64,000 bases of DNA from NCBI RefSeq assembly GCF_036898095.1, contig NC_090730.1, forward strand, positions 27,679,943-27,743,942, in the 5' to 3' direction. The stretch comes from Palaemon carinicauda. Taxonomy: Eukaryota > Arthropoda > Malacostraca > Decapoda > Palaemonidae. The translations under genes were made by a program, and so were the position numbers. The stretch's first letter is position 1. Every line of letters begins with the position of its first letter. The notes under the pieces are model-generated. The model searched no databases and was not told the origin of the DNA. It saw only the letters and a program-made list of their open reading frames with translations. Of this stretch, positions 9,719-20,013 are shown one piece after another.

Positions 9719-12145
9719 ATGGCTGACCCTTCTCAAGTCCCTAAATACAGGAAGTGTAGTGCTAGGGACTGTTCAAGGCGTCTTCCGAAGGCCTCTATCG
9801 ATCCGCACACCATTTGTTCCAATTGTCGGGGTAAATCCTGTCAATGGGAAGATCGGTGTGAGGAATGCGTTGGGCTTTCGGAATTCGATTTTCTCGAATT
9901 CCTTAAATATTCACGTAGGCTAGAGAGAGATAGAGTCAGGAGGAGTTCATCTCGCTCAGTTGATTTTTCCTCTCCCCATGCCCCACAACCTATTCCTTCC
10001 CCTGTAGTGGTTGCTCCTGATCCCCCTTCTAGCACTCAACAACCTTCGATGGCAGATATGATGCGTGCCATCCAGGCTCTGGGTGAGAGAGTCGAGTCAT
10101 TGGCGAGTGACCGTAACCAACTCATGGCAGACGTCAGGGAGTTGAAGGGTAAGAGTGCAGTGGGTAGTGACCTAGTGAGTGGAAGTGTTGTGAAAAGTGT
10201 TAGTGTTGCGCTTGAGGGTGCGTCTGTTCGTGCCTGTCGTCCTCCCAGTCCGGGACCTCTTGCAAGCTCCCAAGCCCAGGGGAGAAGCAATGTCGTACGA
10301 CCAAAGGGTTCGACAGGCTTTAATCAGCGGACAGACGTTCCCTCCGTGGTTTCGGACGTATCTTGCCAAGATCGCCCCACCCACAAGAAGACGAGAGAGC
10401 CCATTTATTCCTCGTCTGCGGAAGATGTTTCTCGGCAGAAACAATGGACCAAGGTCTCACGACCTCTCAAACGCAAGGTCCCTTCCGCGCAAGTCCAACG
10501 GCCCAGTTGTAGCCACTGGGTCAGTTCGGACTCGCTGCAGTCTTCAGATGACTGCACACCTCCTAAGAGAGGCAAAGCGGTACCGCAACAGGCAGTAACA
10601 CCGTCTGTTGCCGCACCTGCTACTGTAGACCCTAAGTGGGCTTTGCTGCAGTCCATGCAGACACAGTTGTCATCGTTAATGCAGGACTTTCGTGCGGAGA
10701 AGGTTGACGCTGCACCCGTTAGCCTACAACCAACCACGGTTGTGCGTCCAGTTGACGCTGAGGCTACCTTCTCCCGCACTCCAGCTGTGAGAGTCCCACC
10801 ACCCATGCGCACTGTACCCTGCCAGCCGCATGTTGACGTTCGCCGACGCACGGAACCCTCCGTTGACGTTCGCGAGTTACAACAACAACAACCTAAGTTG
10901 TTTTGTTTTGACGCGGTGCGTCAACCTCCGCAACCCACTGTGGTTACCCCTACTCGCCCACAGCAGACTATACAGTCGGGAGTAGACGCTTTACGCCCCC
11001 GCGCAGCTATGGTTGTTGCCTGCTCTCAGACTGACCAACAGTTCCATGACGTTGCGTCCAGTGCAGTCACGCATGCACCCGTGCTGCCGGACTCAGCTGA
11101 CCAGCCAATGCCTACTCCTTTGCCGCTTCCTCTTCAGCATTCAGACGATGGACTCTCTGATGATGACGACGCTGCACACCTTGACGACCCGCACACGGAC
11201 ATCGACGAACCCAAGACCACGCCTCCCTCCCTGGACTTTAGAAAAGTACTTGCACTGTTCAAGGACTTGTATCCAGATCAGTTTGTTTCTGCGGCCCCAC
11301 GCTCACCTCCATCTGAGTTCGCTTTAGGCACGCAGTCATCCGCGCCTGCCTTTACGAAGCTCGTCCTCGCCCGCTCGTCCAAGAGAGCTTTAAGGGTGTT
11401 GGGAGATTGGATGCAGTCCAAAAAGCACCTGGGGAAGACAGCATTCTTGTTTCCCCCTGCGAAACTCGCTTCCAGATCGAGCGTCTGGTATGCCACGGGA
11501 GAAGTTCTCGGCTTGGGAGTTCCTGCCTCTGCCCAGGGCGACTTCTCAAGTCTAGTAGACTCTCCCCGCAGGCTGGCCATGAGACGCTCCAAGATTTGTT
11601 GGACTCCTTCAGATTCAGATCATCTGATGAAAGGAGTGTTCAGAGCGTTCGAAGTGTTTAACTTTTTGGACTGGTGTTTGGGAGCGTTGAGCAGGAAGAC
11701 CTCCCCTTCTGACAAGGAAACTTCCATGCTCATTATGTCCTGCATGGACAAGGCCATACGGGACGGTTCCAGTGAGCTTGCGGCTTCGTTCGTTTCCGGG
11801 GTCCTCAAGAAACGAGAAAACCTTTGCTCCTTCTTGTCAGCTGGAGTAACACAATGTCAGAGGTCGGAGCTTATGTTTGCTCCTCTCTCGAAGTGCCTTT
11901 TCCCAGAGGAGTTGATCAAGGAGATTGCTGCCTCCTTGATTCAAAAAGACACGCATGACCTAGTTGCGTCATCTGCACGCAAAGCCACCCCTTTGCCTTC
12001 CGTGTCTAGACCCAGGATGGATACTCCAGCGTCAAGATTTATTCCGCCCTTTCGTGGCAGAGCCTCCAGCAGAGGAAGTGCTCGTGCCGAAGGGAAACGT
12101 GGGAGCAAGAAGAAAGGTACCAAGTCCTTTAGAGGCAGAGTCTGA
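9719..12145 (+). CDS. gag-like ORF1, copy B, 808 aa
   Basis: This is an uninterrupted frame from a true ATG (MADPSQ) to a stop at 12143-12145. Residues 13-53 form a cysteine module with spacing C-x4-C, C-x2-C, C-x4-C, C-x5-C and C-x2-C. It looks zinc-binding, although it is not the retroviral CCHC knuckle. The middle (about 60-480) is Ser/Pro/Gln/Val rich and probably disordered, with an acidic patch near residue 480. The last third is more globular and includes FRKVLALFKDLYPD and WYATGEVLGLGVPASA; the tail is Arg/Lys/Gly rich, suited to nucleic acid binding. The product is inferred to be the DIRS structural protein. The stop overlaps the start region of ORF2 in another frame by about 180 bp. 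Most other gag copies here are broken. Confidence 0.8.
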   Translation: MADPSQVPKYRKCSARDCSRRLPKASIDPHTICSNCRGKSCQWEDRCEECVGLSEFDFLEFLKYSRRLERDRVRRSSSRSVDFSSPHAPQPIPSPVVVAPDPPSSTQQPSMADMMRAIQALGERVESLASDRNQLMADVRELKGKSAVGSDLVSGSVVKSVSVALEGASVRACRPPSPGPLASSQAQGRSNVVRPKGSTGFNQRTDVPSVVSDVSCQDRPTHKKTREPIYSSSAEDVSRQKQWTKVSRPLKRKVPSAQVQRPSCSHWVSSDSLQSSDDCTPPKRGKAVPQQAVTPSVAAPATVDPKWALLQSMQTQLSSLMQDFRAEKVDAAPVSLQPTTVVRPVDAEATFSRTPAVRVPPPMRTVPCQPHVDVRRRTEPSVDVRELQQQQPKLFCFDAVRQPPQPTVVTPTRPQQTIQSGVDALRPRAAMVVACSQTDQQFHDVASSAVTHAPVLPDSADQPMPTPLPLPLQHSDDGLSDDDDAAHLDDPHTDIDEPKTTPPSLDFRKVLALFKDLYPDQFVSAAPRSPPSEFALGTQSSAPAFTKLVLARSSKRALRVLGDWMQSKKHLGKTAFLFPPAKLASRSSVWYATGEVLGLGVPASAQGDFSSLVDSPRRLAMRRSKICWTPSDSDHLMKGVFRAFEVFNFLDWCLGALSRKTSPSDKETSMLIMSCMDKAIRDGSSELAASFVSGVLKKRENLCSFLSAGVTQCQRSELMFAPLSKCLFPEELIKEIAASLIQKDTHDLVASSARKATPLPSVSRPRMDTPASRFIPPFRGRASSRGSARAEGKRGSKKKGTKSFRGRV

Positions 12146-14182
12146 CTGCCACCTTCTTCAGACAGCAGTGGGAGCCAGACTCAAGAACTACTGGCAGTCC
12201 TGGGAGAACAGGGGCGCAGATGCACAATCTGTGAAGTTGCTCAGAGAGGGGTACAAGATCCCATTCTTGCGCAAGCCCCCTCTAGCAACGACTCCCATCA
12301 ACCTCTCTCCCAGGTACAGAGAGGAGGACAAGCAATTAGCTTTGAAGCAAGAGGTGTCTCTCTTACTAGAAAAGGGAGCGGTAGTCAAAGTCCGGGACCA
12401 TCAATCCCCGGGCTTCTACAACCGTCTCTTCTTAGTGGTAAAGAAGACAGGAGGGTGGAGACCGGTGCTAGACGTCAGTGCTCTGAATGTCTTTGTCACC
12501 AAGCAGACGTTCACCATGGAGACGACAAAGTCTGTTCTAGCAGCGGTCAGGAAGGAAGACTGGATGGTCTCTTTAGACCTCAAGGACGCTTACTTTCACG
12601 TCCCCATCCACCCAGATTCCCAACCTTTTCTAAGGTTCGTTTACGGGAAGGTTGTCTACCAATTTCAAGCCCTGTGCTTTGGCCTAAGCACGGCGCCTCT
12701 TGTCTTTACGAAACTGATGAGGAATATTGCCAAATTCCTGCATTTAGCAGACATCAGAGCCTCCCTCTATTTGGACGACTGGCTTTTAAGAGCTTCGTCC
12801 AGTCGTCGCTGTCTGGAGAATCTAAAGTGGACTCTAGATCTGACCAAGGAATTGGGTCTCCTGGTCAATATGGAAAAGTCCCAACTGGTCCCATCCCAAA
12901 CTATAGTGTACCTAGGGATGGAGATTCACAGTCAAGCTTTTCGGGCTTTTCCGTCGGCCCCCAGAATAAGTCAAGCCCAAGGATGCATCCAGAACATGCT
13001 AATGAAGGACCGATGTTCAGTCAGACAGTGGATGAGTCTGATAGGGACGCTTTCATCACTGGACCAGTTCATTGCGTTAGGGAGACTGCACCTCCGTCCC
13101 CTTCAATTTCACCTGGCTGTTCACTGGAGAAAGGACATGACGCTAGAAGCGGTCTCGATCCCTATTTCCGAGAAGATGAAGTCATCACTGACCTGGTGGA
13201 AGGACAACATCAACCTCAGAGAGGGTCTGCCACTGACTGTTCAGACCCCCAACCACGTTCTCTTCTCGGACGCATCGGACACGGTCGGGAATGCTCGGGC
13301 ACCTGGAACTCGGAGCAAAGAGCGTTACATATCAACTGCAAGGAGCTACTGGCAGTTCATCTGGCCTTGAAAAGCTTCAAGTCCCTCCTTCTAGGCAAGG
13401 TGGTGGAGGTGAACTCCGACAACACCACGGCCTTGGCGTACATCTCCAAGCAAGGAGGGACCCATTCTCTGAAGTTGTACGAGATCGCAAGGGACCTCCT
13501 CACCTGGTCAAGAGATCTAAACCTGTCTCTAGTAACGAGGTTCATTCAAGGCAACATGAATGTCATGGCGGACCACCTCAGTCGGAAGGGTCAAATCATC
13601 CCAACAGAATGGACCCTTCACAAGAATGTATGCAAGAGACTTTGGGCCACATGGGGCCAACCTACCATAGATCTCTTTGCAACCTCAATGACCAAGAGAC
13701 TCCCAAATTATTGCTCGCCAATCCCAGACCCAGCAGCAGTTCATATAGATGCCTTTCTACTGGATTGGTCCCATCTAGACCTTTATGCATTCCCCCCGTT
13801 CAAGATTGTCAACAAAGTACTGCAGAAGTTCGCCTCTCACGAAGGGACAAGGTTGACGTTGGTTGCTCCCCTCTGGCCCGCGAGAGAATGGTTCACCGAG
13901 GTACTGCAATGGCTAGTGGACGTTCCCAGAACTCTTCCGCTAAGAGTGGACCTTCTACGTCAGCCACACGTAAAGAAGGTACACCCAAGCCTCCACGCTC
14001 TTCGTCTGACTGCCTTCAGACTATCGAAAGACTCTCGAGAGCTAGAGGCTTTTCGAAGGAGGCAGCCAGGGCGATTGCTAGAGCAAGGAGGACATCCACT
14101 CTTAGAGTCTACCAGTCGAAGTGGGAAGTCTTCCGAAGCTGGTGCAAGTCGGTATCAGTATCCTCAACCAGTACCTCTGTAA
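11964..14182 (+). pseudogene. RT / RNase H / methyltransferase-like ORF2, copy B, one deletion
   Basis: The RT reads in frame 3 from the overlap with gag. Catalytic motifs, counted from 11964, are LDLKDAYFHVP with Asp near residue 205 and YLDDW near 269-273, with FGLSTAP between. RNase H starts with FSDAS (Asp near 436). About 22 bp missing near 13280, judged against copies E and H, then shift the frame. The rest continues in frame 2: CKELLAVHLAL, NSDNTTALAYI and MADHLSR supply the other acidic residues. The C-terminal part has IDLFATS, DPAAVHIDAF, YAFPPF and APLWPAREWF, a pattern typical of the DIRS methyltransferase-like domain. Function is lost unless the frameshift is bypassed. Confidence 0.85.
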
Positions 14183-15081
14183 CTCAAATAGCTGACTTCC
14201 TTTTATATCTGAGGAAGGTAAGATCTCTTTCAGCTCCCACGATCAAGGGTTACAGAAGCATGTTGGCAGCAGTCTTCCGTCACAGAGGCTTAGATCTTTC
14301 CAACAACAAAGATCTACAGGACCTCCTTAAGTCTTTTGAGACCTCGAAGGAGCGTCGTTTGGCCACACCAGGTTGGAATTTAGACGTGGTACTAAGATTC
14401 CTTATGTCAGAAAGGTTCGAGCCGCTACAATCAGCCTCCTTTAAAGATCTCACTTTAAAGACTCTTTTCCTCGTCTGCTTAGCTACAGCTAAAAGAGTCA
14501 GTGAGATACACGCCTTCAGCAGGAACATCGGATTTTCATCTGAGACGGCTACATGTTCTTTGCAGCTTGGTTTTCTAGCCAAAAACGAACTACCTTCTCG
14601 TCCTTGGCCGAAATCGTTCGATATTCCAAGCCTTTCTAATTTGGTTGGAAATGAACTAGAAAGAGCCTTGTGCCCTGTTAGAGCTCTTAAGTTCTATTTA
14701 AAACGAACTAAACCTTTACGAGGACAGTCAGAAGCTTTATGGTGTGCTATTAAGAAACCTTCTTTACCTATGTCGAAGAATGCAGTTTCCTATTATATTA
14801 GACTGTTGATACGAGAAGCTCATTCCCATCTGAATGAGGAAGACCATGCTTTGCTGAAGGTAAGGACACATGAAGTTAGAGCTGTCGCAACTTCAGTGGC
14901 CTTCAAACAAAACAGATCTCTGCAGAGTATAATGGACGCAACCTATTGGAGAAGCAAGTCAGTGTTCGCGTCTTTTTATCTTAAAGATGTCCAGTCTCTT
15001 TACGAGAACTGCTACACCCTGGGACCATTCGTAGCAGCGAGTGCAGTAGTGGGTGAGGGCTCAACCACTACATTCCCCTAA
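13972..15081 (+). CDS. Tyrosine recombinase ORF3, copy B
   Basis: The recombinase core is about 369 residues and overlaps ORF2 by about 210 bp in the -1 frame. The frame is open back to 13291, so the true start is unknown; no start codon is certain. An N-terminal helical part (LQTIERLSRARGFSKEAA, then VYQSKWEVF) precedes the catalytic half. Box I Arg is in AKRVSEIHAF (about 14497), box II HEVRA is near 14870, and the Tyr nucleophile is in FYLKDV (about 14977). All are intact. The family cuts and rejoins DNA through a 3'-phosphotyrosine link, here inferred to insert a cDNA circle. No stop or frameshift is seen, so it could act even though ORF2 of the same copy is broken. Confidence 0.85.
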   Translation, partial: KEGTPKPPRSSSDCLQTIERLSRARGFSKEAARAIARARRTSTLRVYQSKWEVFRSWCKSVSVSSTSTSVTQIADFLLYLRKVRSLSAPTIKGYRSMLAAVFRHRGLDLSNNKDLQDLLKSFETSKERRLATPGWNLDVVLRFLMSERFEPLQSASFKDLTLKTLFLVCLATAKRVSEIHAFSRNIGFSSETATCSLQLGFLAKNELPSRPWPKSFDIPSLSNLVGNELERALCPVRALKFYLKRTKPLRGQSEALWCAIKKPSLPMSKNAVSYYIRLLIREAHSHLNEEDHALLKVRTHEVRAVATSVAFKQNRSLQSIMDATYWRSKSVFASFYLKDVQSLYENCYTLGPFVAASAVVGEGSTTTFP

Positions 15082-15486
15082 TTCCATAACCTTTTTAATC
15101 TTTCTCTTGAAATGTTTTTTATTGTTGTTTTTGGGTTGTCCGGAAGGCTAAGAAGCCTTTCGCATCCTGGTTGATTTGGCGGGTGGTCAAATTCTTTTTT
15201 TGAGAAGCGCCTAGATTAGAGGTTTTGATGAGGTCCTTTAGTATGGGTTGCAACCCTTGATACTTCAGCTCCTAGGAGTCGCACAGCATCCTATGAAGAT
15301 CGCGAGGCTCAGTAAGGAAGACGTACTTAAAAAGGCAGAGTAATTGTTCAAGTCGACTTCCTTACCAGGTACTTATTTATTTTATGTTTGTTATTTTGAA
15401 TAACTGCTAAAATGAAATACAAAATACTTAGCTCTTAATAATGTAAACATGTAATGCTGGTCTCTACCCACCCCCCTGGGTGTGAA
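15082..15486 (+). other. 3' untranslated region of copy B
   Basis: No gene is present. Related stretches (GGTGGTCAAATTC, TGGGTTGCAACCC, AGGAAGTCGACTT in reverse) recur 3' of the YR gene in copies C, D, E and H. The region is therefore conserved among the elements and may hold RNA signals. Confidence 0.55.
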
Positions 15487-15487
15487 T

Positions 15488-15582
15488 CAGCTTATATGAT
15501 CACCGGCTAAGTTTAATATTGAAAAATGTTATTTTTATTAATAAAATAAATTTTTGAATATACTTACCCGGTGATCATATAT
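15488..15582 (+). repeat. Internal complementary region of copy B
   Basis: Bases 15488-15526 are the reverse complement of the left outer end, and 15527-15582 of the right outer end. They are joined at a five-A run, as expected for a template that holds both element ends together during circle formation. Confidence 0.85.
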
Positions 15583-15628
15583 TAAAGGACCCTCCCTTCC
15601 TCCCCAATAGAGACCCAGTGGACCGAGG

Positions 15629-15783
15629 AGAAAATTGGTTCTGTGTTTACATGGAGTACTTGAGTACCTGCTCGACAGATGGCGCTGTTGATGTACACCC
15701 CCACCTGTATAGCGATCGCTTGCGTATTTTGTCCTTAGGTTTTTCTGTCGGGCAGCAGAGCTGACAGCTTATATGATCACCGG
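15629..15783 (+). repeat. Right ITR of copy B
   Basis: It is the inverted partner of 9359-9513. It is followed by about 45 bp of unique right end (15784-15829) whose complement lies in the ICR. Confidence 0.85.
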
Positions 15784-15829
15784 GTAAGTATATTCAAAAA
15801 TTTATTTTATTAATAAAAATAACATTTTT

Positions 15830-16590
15830 CCTCCCTCTCCATAGGCTAAGGCCTCTGTTATAGTATTAAGACAATTTATTGGTTAATTTAAATAACCTTG
15901 GCCTGAATATGCTGTACATGGTAAGTTCATCTCCCCCAAAGCATAATGCGTCAGAAAAATGTTTTGTTCCTACACGGATAGAAACCCTCTTCCTTTAATA
16001 GGAGTAGCGAAACTGAAAATTCGAGTGTTAGAAATTAGAATGAGGTATTGCTAGTTACTGGCGGGGAATCCTTCCACCACCAATACACTGGGAATCCACC
16101 TTGACTTTAGCCGCCAAGCTGTACAGATGACCCTCCATATTTGCAAAGGTTGCCATAGGTAACAGAGACAACCATGAAAATAAAAAAAAAAACTTTGGAA
16201 TACTTGGTTCCCTAGGGTGGGTCAACTCATAAGGAAAAGGGATAATTTATCCAGGAGAAAATCAGAGAAAGTTGTTGAATTGTATGGGATACTAAAATAA
16301 ATAGCTTCCCATAGAATCTTTTGAAATAAATAAATGGGTACCCATGTAAGACATTTTCTTCATTAAAAAGAATGCAATGATCTGAATTTCCAAAATTTCA
16401 AGCCACAGGTCCTCAGTCGCTCTTCTGAAGGTAGGTTTGGATTCTAATTCTTCTAAGTTGTTAGAAGATACCACCTCCAAGACAGCTTATACTCTTGTTT
16501 TCTAAAATTTTATTTAAAAAAATCTGTGAATTATTATCTCAAGTGGAAGGAAAAGCTGCTGATCTACAAAGAGATTTAGAGTCATTGTGA
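15830..16590 (+). other. Host non-coding sequence, left arm
   Basis: AT-rich, with no exon that stays open between good splice sites. It is matched in reverse by 37560-38357. Confidence 0.6.
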
Positions 16591-18240
16591 CACTGTTTTT
16601 TGTGAATTATTTTTTCACTTAAGCTCCAGTGAAGAAGTTTTGTCAGAAAGTGTTCAACATCTCTACCTAATTCTTGATGGTATGCTGTAGTACTTACTTT
16701 GATCATTCAAGGAATTATTGGTATGAAATAAGGAGGAGAGTCCACAGCTGATTAGACTATGAGAAAGCTTTTAATTCTGTTAAAACTTCAACAGTAATGA
16801 ACGCCTTCCAAAAACAAGGAATAAATTAATCTTATGTTAGACCACGTGAATATATGTACTGTATACAGGAAGTACAGCAATCCTAAAACTACATGAAGAT
16901 TGTAAGAATATTCTGACTGAGAAAGGAGTTAGACAGAAAGTCCCCATCTCTCCTAAATTATTCAAAGCATGCCTGTAAAAGTTTTTAAAGATTTAGAAGG
17001 GGAAAATATAGGAATCAACAATTAATGGGGAACTTTAACAACTTGAAATTTCCAGATGACATAATTCTATTTAGTGAATCATGGGATGAATTGCAAAAGG
17101 TGATAGAAGATTTGAATAGAGAAAGCAGAAGTGTAGGTCAGAATATGAAAAGGAGTAAAACTAACAATGTTCAATAAAAATGAAAAGAGACAACAAATAA
17201 GGGTTACTGTATTGACAAACCACTAGAGATTGTTAAAGTCCTTCAAAGACAAGGAATAGATGAATGTTATGTTAGAACTCTGGAAAATATCTATACAGGT
17301 AGTCAAGCAATCTTAAAACTACATAAAGATGGTGAGAAAGTTCTGGTTGAGAAAGGAGTTAGACAGAAATACCCTCATGTCTCCTAAAATACTCGCTGCA
17401 TACCTAGTAGAAGTTTTTAGGAATTTAGATTGGGAAAATCCATGAATTAACATTAATTGGGAATACTTTAACAATTTAAGATATGCAGATGACATAACTC
17501 TATTTAGTGAATCATGGGAGGAATTGCAAAAGATCATAGAAGATTTCAATAGAGAAAGCAGAAATGTATGTCTGAAATAAATATGTGGAAAACTAAAATA
17601 ATGTTCAATGAAAATGCAGAGACAACAAATAGGGTTTATGGATGAACCCCTAGAGATTATTAATGAATATACATACTTAGAACAGACAGTAACCATTTCC
17701 TCAGGACATGAGTCTAAAATTAAAAGAGGGATATTCAAGAGACGGAGCGCTTCTGGTAAACAAAGTTAAACTATGAAAATAAAATACCACTCTCTCTAAA
17801 AAGAAAAGTAGTTAAACAGATCGTCCTACCAGTATTAACTTATGTATCAGAAACTTGGAGCTTTACTAAAGCCTTAAAATATAAGCTTGTTACAAATCAA
17901 AGAGCTATGCAAAGAATAATGATGTGATTGACATTGAAACAGAAAAAGAGCAACATGGTTATGAGAGCAAATTAAAGTAGAGGATATTCTAAACAAGTAA
18001 TAAAAAGAAATGGAGTTAGGCAGGACATATAATGAGAATGACAGACAATAGATGGACATTAAGAAAAACAGAATGGTTCCTAGAGATTGCAAGTGGAATA
18101 GGGGAAGGAAGAGAAGACAATGGATTGACTAAGAAAATTTGGGGGTATAGGCTGGAATAGAAAAACCATAAATAGACATTAGTGGAAGGATATGTCTGAG
18201 GCCTTTGTTCTACAGTGGACTAGTAATGGCTGATGATAAT
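16590..18240 (+). pseudogene. Old LINE reverse transcriptase fragment, left arm
   Basis: Scattered short frames resemble the endonuclease-reverse transcriptase of non-LTR elements. There is YADDITLF (about 17488), an RT catalytic box, and a diverged FPDDIILF at about 17053. Later come LNEPLEIIN-like and LTYVSETW-like segments and the AGHIMRM-type tail near 18020. The RT part is present twice in tandem: about 16800-17210 and 17225-17600. Stops and frameshifts are everywhere. The same decayed copy is in the reversed arm at 35960-37560, so insertion and decay mostly predate the arm split. The clade (RTE- or CR1-like) is not settled. Confidence 0.65.
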
Positions 18241-18534
18241 GACTCATATACACACATACACACACAGAGTTGGCCCCGATATTTGCGGTTTCGATCCTTG
18301 CGGATTTGGTCTTTCGCGATACTGAGAATAGTATGTCGTGTTAAATAAAAGATCAGCTATACGCTGTTTCATGATAAGTACTCTCACAGGTTGATGTTTT
18401 AAATCAACCGTGCAAAGCAAAACAGTCCAACTTTATAACTAATGCAGGTAAGCTATTCAGTGATAAACCTTTTGTTTAGTAATTGTGATATAGTAATTAG
18501 AAATAATTAAAACTCATGCATACATTATGTTTAA
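18241..18534 (+). other. Host non-coding sequence ending at the piggyBac target
   Basis: It includes a short CA-rich stretch (18243-18270) and TTTGCGG/TTGCGGATT motifs. TTAA at 18531-18534 is the left target copy. Confidence 0.6.
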
Positions 18535-18764
18535 CCCTGGATAGGTACGATGGGTCGTTTGCGACCCCGAGCGTCAAAAAAAAACGGGTTTTTCTCACGT
18601 GACTCACCCCTGTGACTGAATTTGTGGGTGATCGACCTGCAGGAGGTGTCTCCCCTACACGCTCTAGTAGTGTCCAGATGTGCATTGCTGTAGCTGTACT
18701 CCTTCCCCGATTTCTGAGACGCGTCGGGGTCGTTCGCGTCCGAGTTTACCCTTCTAAGGTAGTT

Positions 18765-19150
18765 TGCATAATTATCAAAGTTATTACGTATTATGAAATT
18801 GTCGTAGAATGGTGCAACTTGTATAGGTTATCAGTTGTGGAAAGTCTTGGTGGATTGTTTGGCTACCATGTGCATGTTTTTTTTTTTAGTTAAAATGTCG
18901 TTCATCACCACGAGGACCATTTTACCGCGAGTGCCCCTTTTTCATTTTTTTTCATTTTTTTGCCAAGTCATTTTTCCGTAAGATATTGCCAAATAGTGTC
19001 GTAAAACTTTTGCTTGTTTAGTGTTGGAAAGTGTGTCTAGATGATCTGGCTACCCATGCATGACTTTGTTTTTGTCAGATACGACGTAGTTATTGGTATA
19101 TTGGGTATTTAACTGCGGTTACCAATTTCTGTTTTTTTTCAATATTTGTA
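18765..19150 (+). repeat. First ~375-bp satellite unit, left of copy F
   Basis: It aligns with units at 27071-28620: GAAAGTGTGTCTAGATGATC, TGGCTACCCATGC, CCGCGAGTGCCCC and poly-T blocks in the same order. Confidence 0.75.
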
Positions 19151-19155
19151 AAAAA

Positions 19156-19483
19156 GGGATTTTGACGAAGGAAAAATCTATTTCTGGGGAGAGACCTGTG
19201 GCGCCTGGCGAAAAGTCCTTCTTGTATACCTTTTCTGATAAAAACCTTCCAATTATACCAGAGAAAGATAAAAGCATGGAATGCTGAGGTTACAACCCTC
19301 GCGCGAGCACCTTTTGGGTGTCGTGTATAAAGCAAAGGCGCGTGAAATCCACTATTCACAGGTTGTCTTCCATTTAGTTAATTCCTTCGCCAAAGGGATG
19401 GGCCGATACAGAGGCCCTAGACACATCCCCATCGCCGCACCACCCACGCCACGACGCGAGCGCCATCTGAACAACATCCTTCT
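19156..19483 (-). repeat. Right ITR of copy F
   Basis: From about 19200 to 19483 it is the inverted partner of 26774-27060, nearly identical, including the CGCGCGAGCACC and CGACGCGAGCGCC stretches. Confidence 0.85.
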
Positions 19484-19539
19484 GTATTGACCATGATGGC
19501 TTGGAAAGGAAAGGGTGGGATCGTGTAAAATAAGGGGAA

Positions 19540-19640
19540 GGGTTTCGCCGGGCGCCACAGGTCTCTCCCCAGAAATAGATTTTTCCTTCGTCAAAATCCC
19601 TTTTCTGGGTCGAACCTGTGGCGCCGGGCGAAAATGTACC
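19540..19640 (-). repeat. Internal complementary region of copy F
   Basis: CGCCACAGGTCTCTCCCCAG through AAAATCCC is the complement of the outer end at 19156-19220. TTTTCTGGGTCGAACC is the complement of the other outer end at 27050-27070. They meet in a T run. Confidence 0.8.
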
Positions 19641-20013
19641 AGAGAATGCCTTCCAAGCCCAACAATAACTACTAATTTAATAAGGGGAGAGAAACAACAC
19701 CATGTAAAGAAAATCATATATAATTCAGGTAAGTAGGCATAAAATATAAACTAGCCACAGGGCATAGTGAGAGTAAGGATAAACAAACATGATAACAAGG
19801 AAACCTCTGAGTATCAGAGGAAAACATGCAACAAAACTGACATGGCTAAGAATATCCCAACTTAATAACAAGGGAAAACAATAATAGTTACAATCATATT
19901 AACCTAATATGTAATACACTTAGGGCTAACGAACCACCAAGGAAGCGGCGTCGTGGTGCGAGTGGCGGGTAGGAGGGAGAAGAGAAGAGATGGATGAAAG
20001 GAAGAACAAAAGA
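19641..20013 (-). other. 3' untranslated region of copy F
   Basis: AT-rich with no gene. It lies between the YR stop and the ICR. Confidence 0.6.

Larger units (their letters stand above)
9343..15829 (+). mobile_element. DIRS copy B, nearly complete
   Basis: It has all DIRS parts in order: left ITR, gag, RT/RNase H/methyltransferase-like ORF, YR, ICR and right ITR. The reversed arm has the same host sequence uninterrupted at 38358-38363, which fixes the borders. The host reads GTTTT before the element and CC after it, with a five-T run at 15825-15829, and no target duplication. One ~22-bp deletion in RNase H is the only clear coding lesion, so the copy is fairly young. Confidence 0.85.

Noticed and set aside
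15843..15946. Possible second mRpL16 exon between a CCATAG acceptor and a GTAAGT donor
   Set aside because: All three frames have stops and no ribosomal protein similarity is visible.
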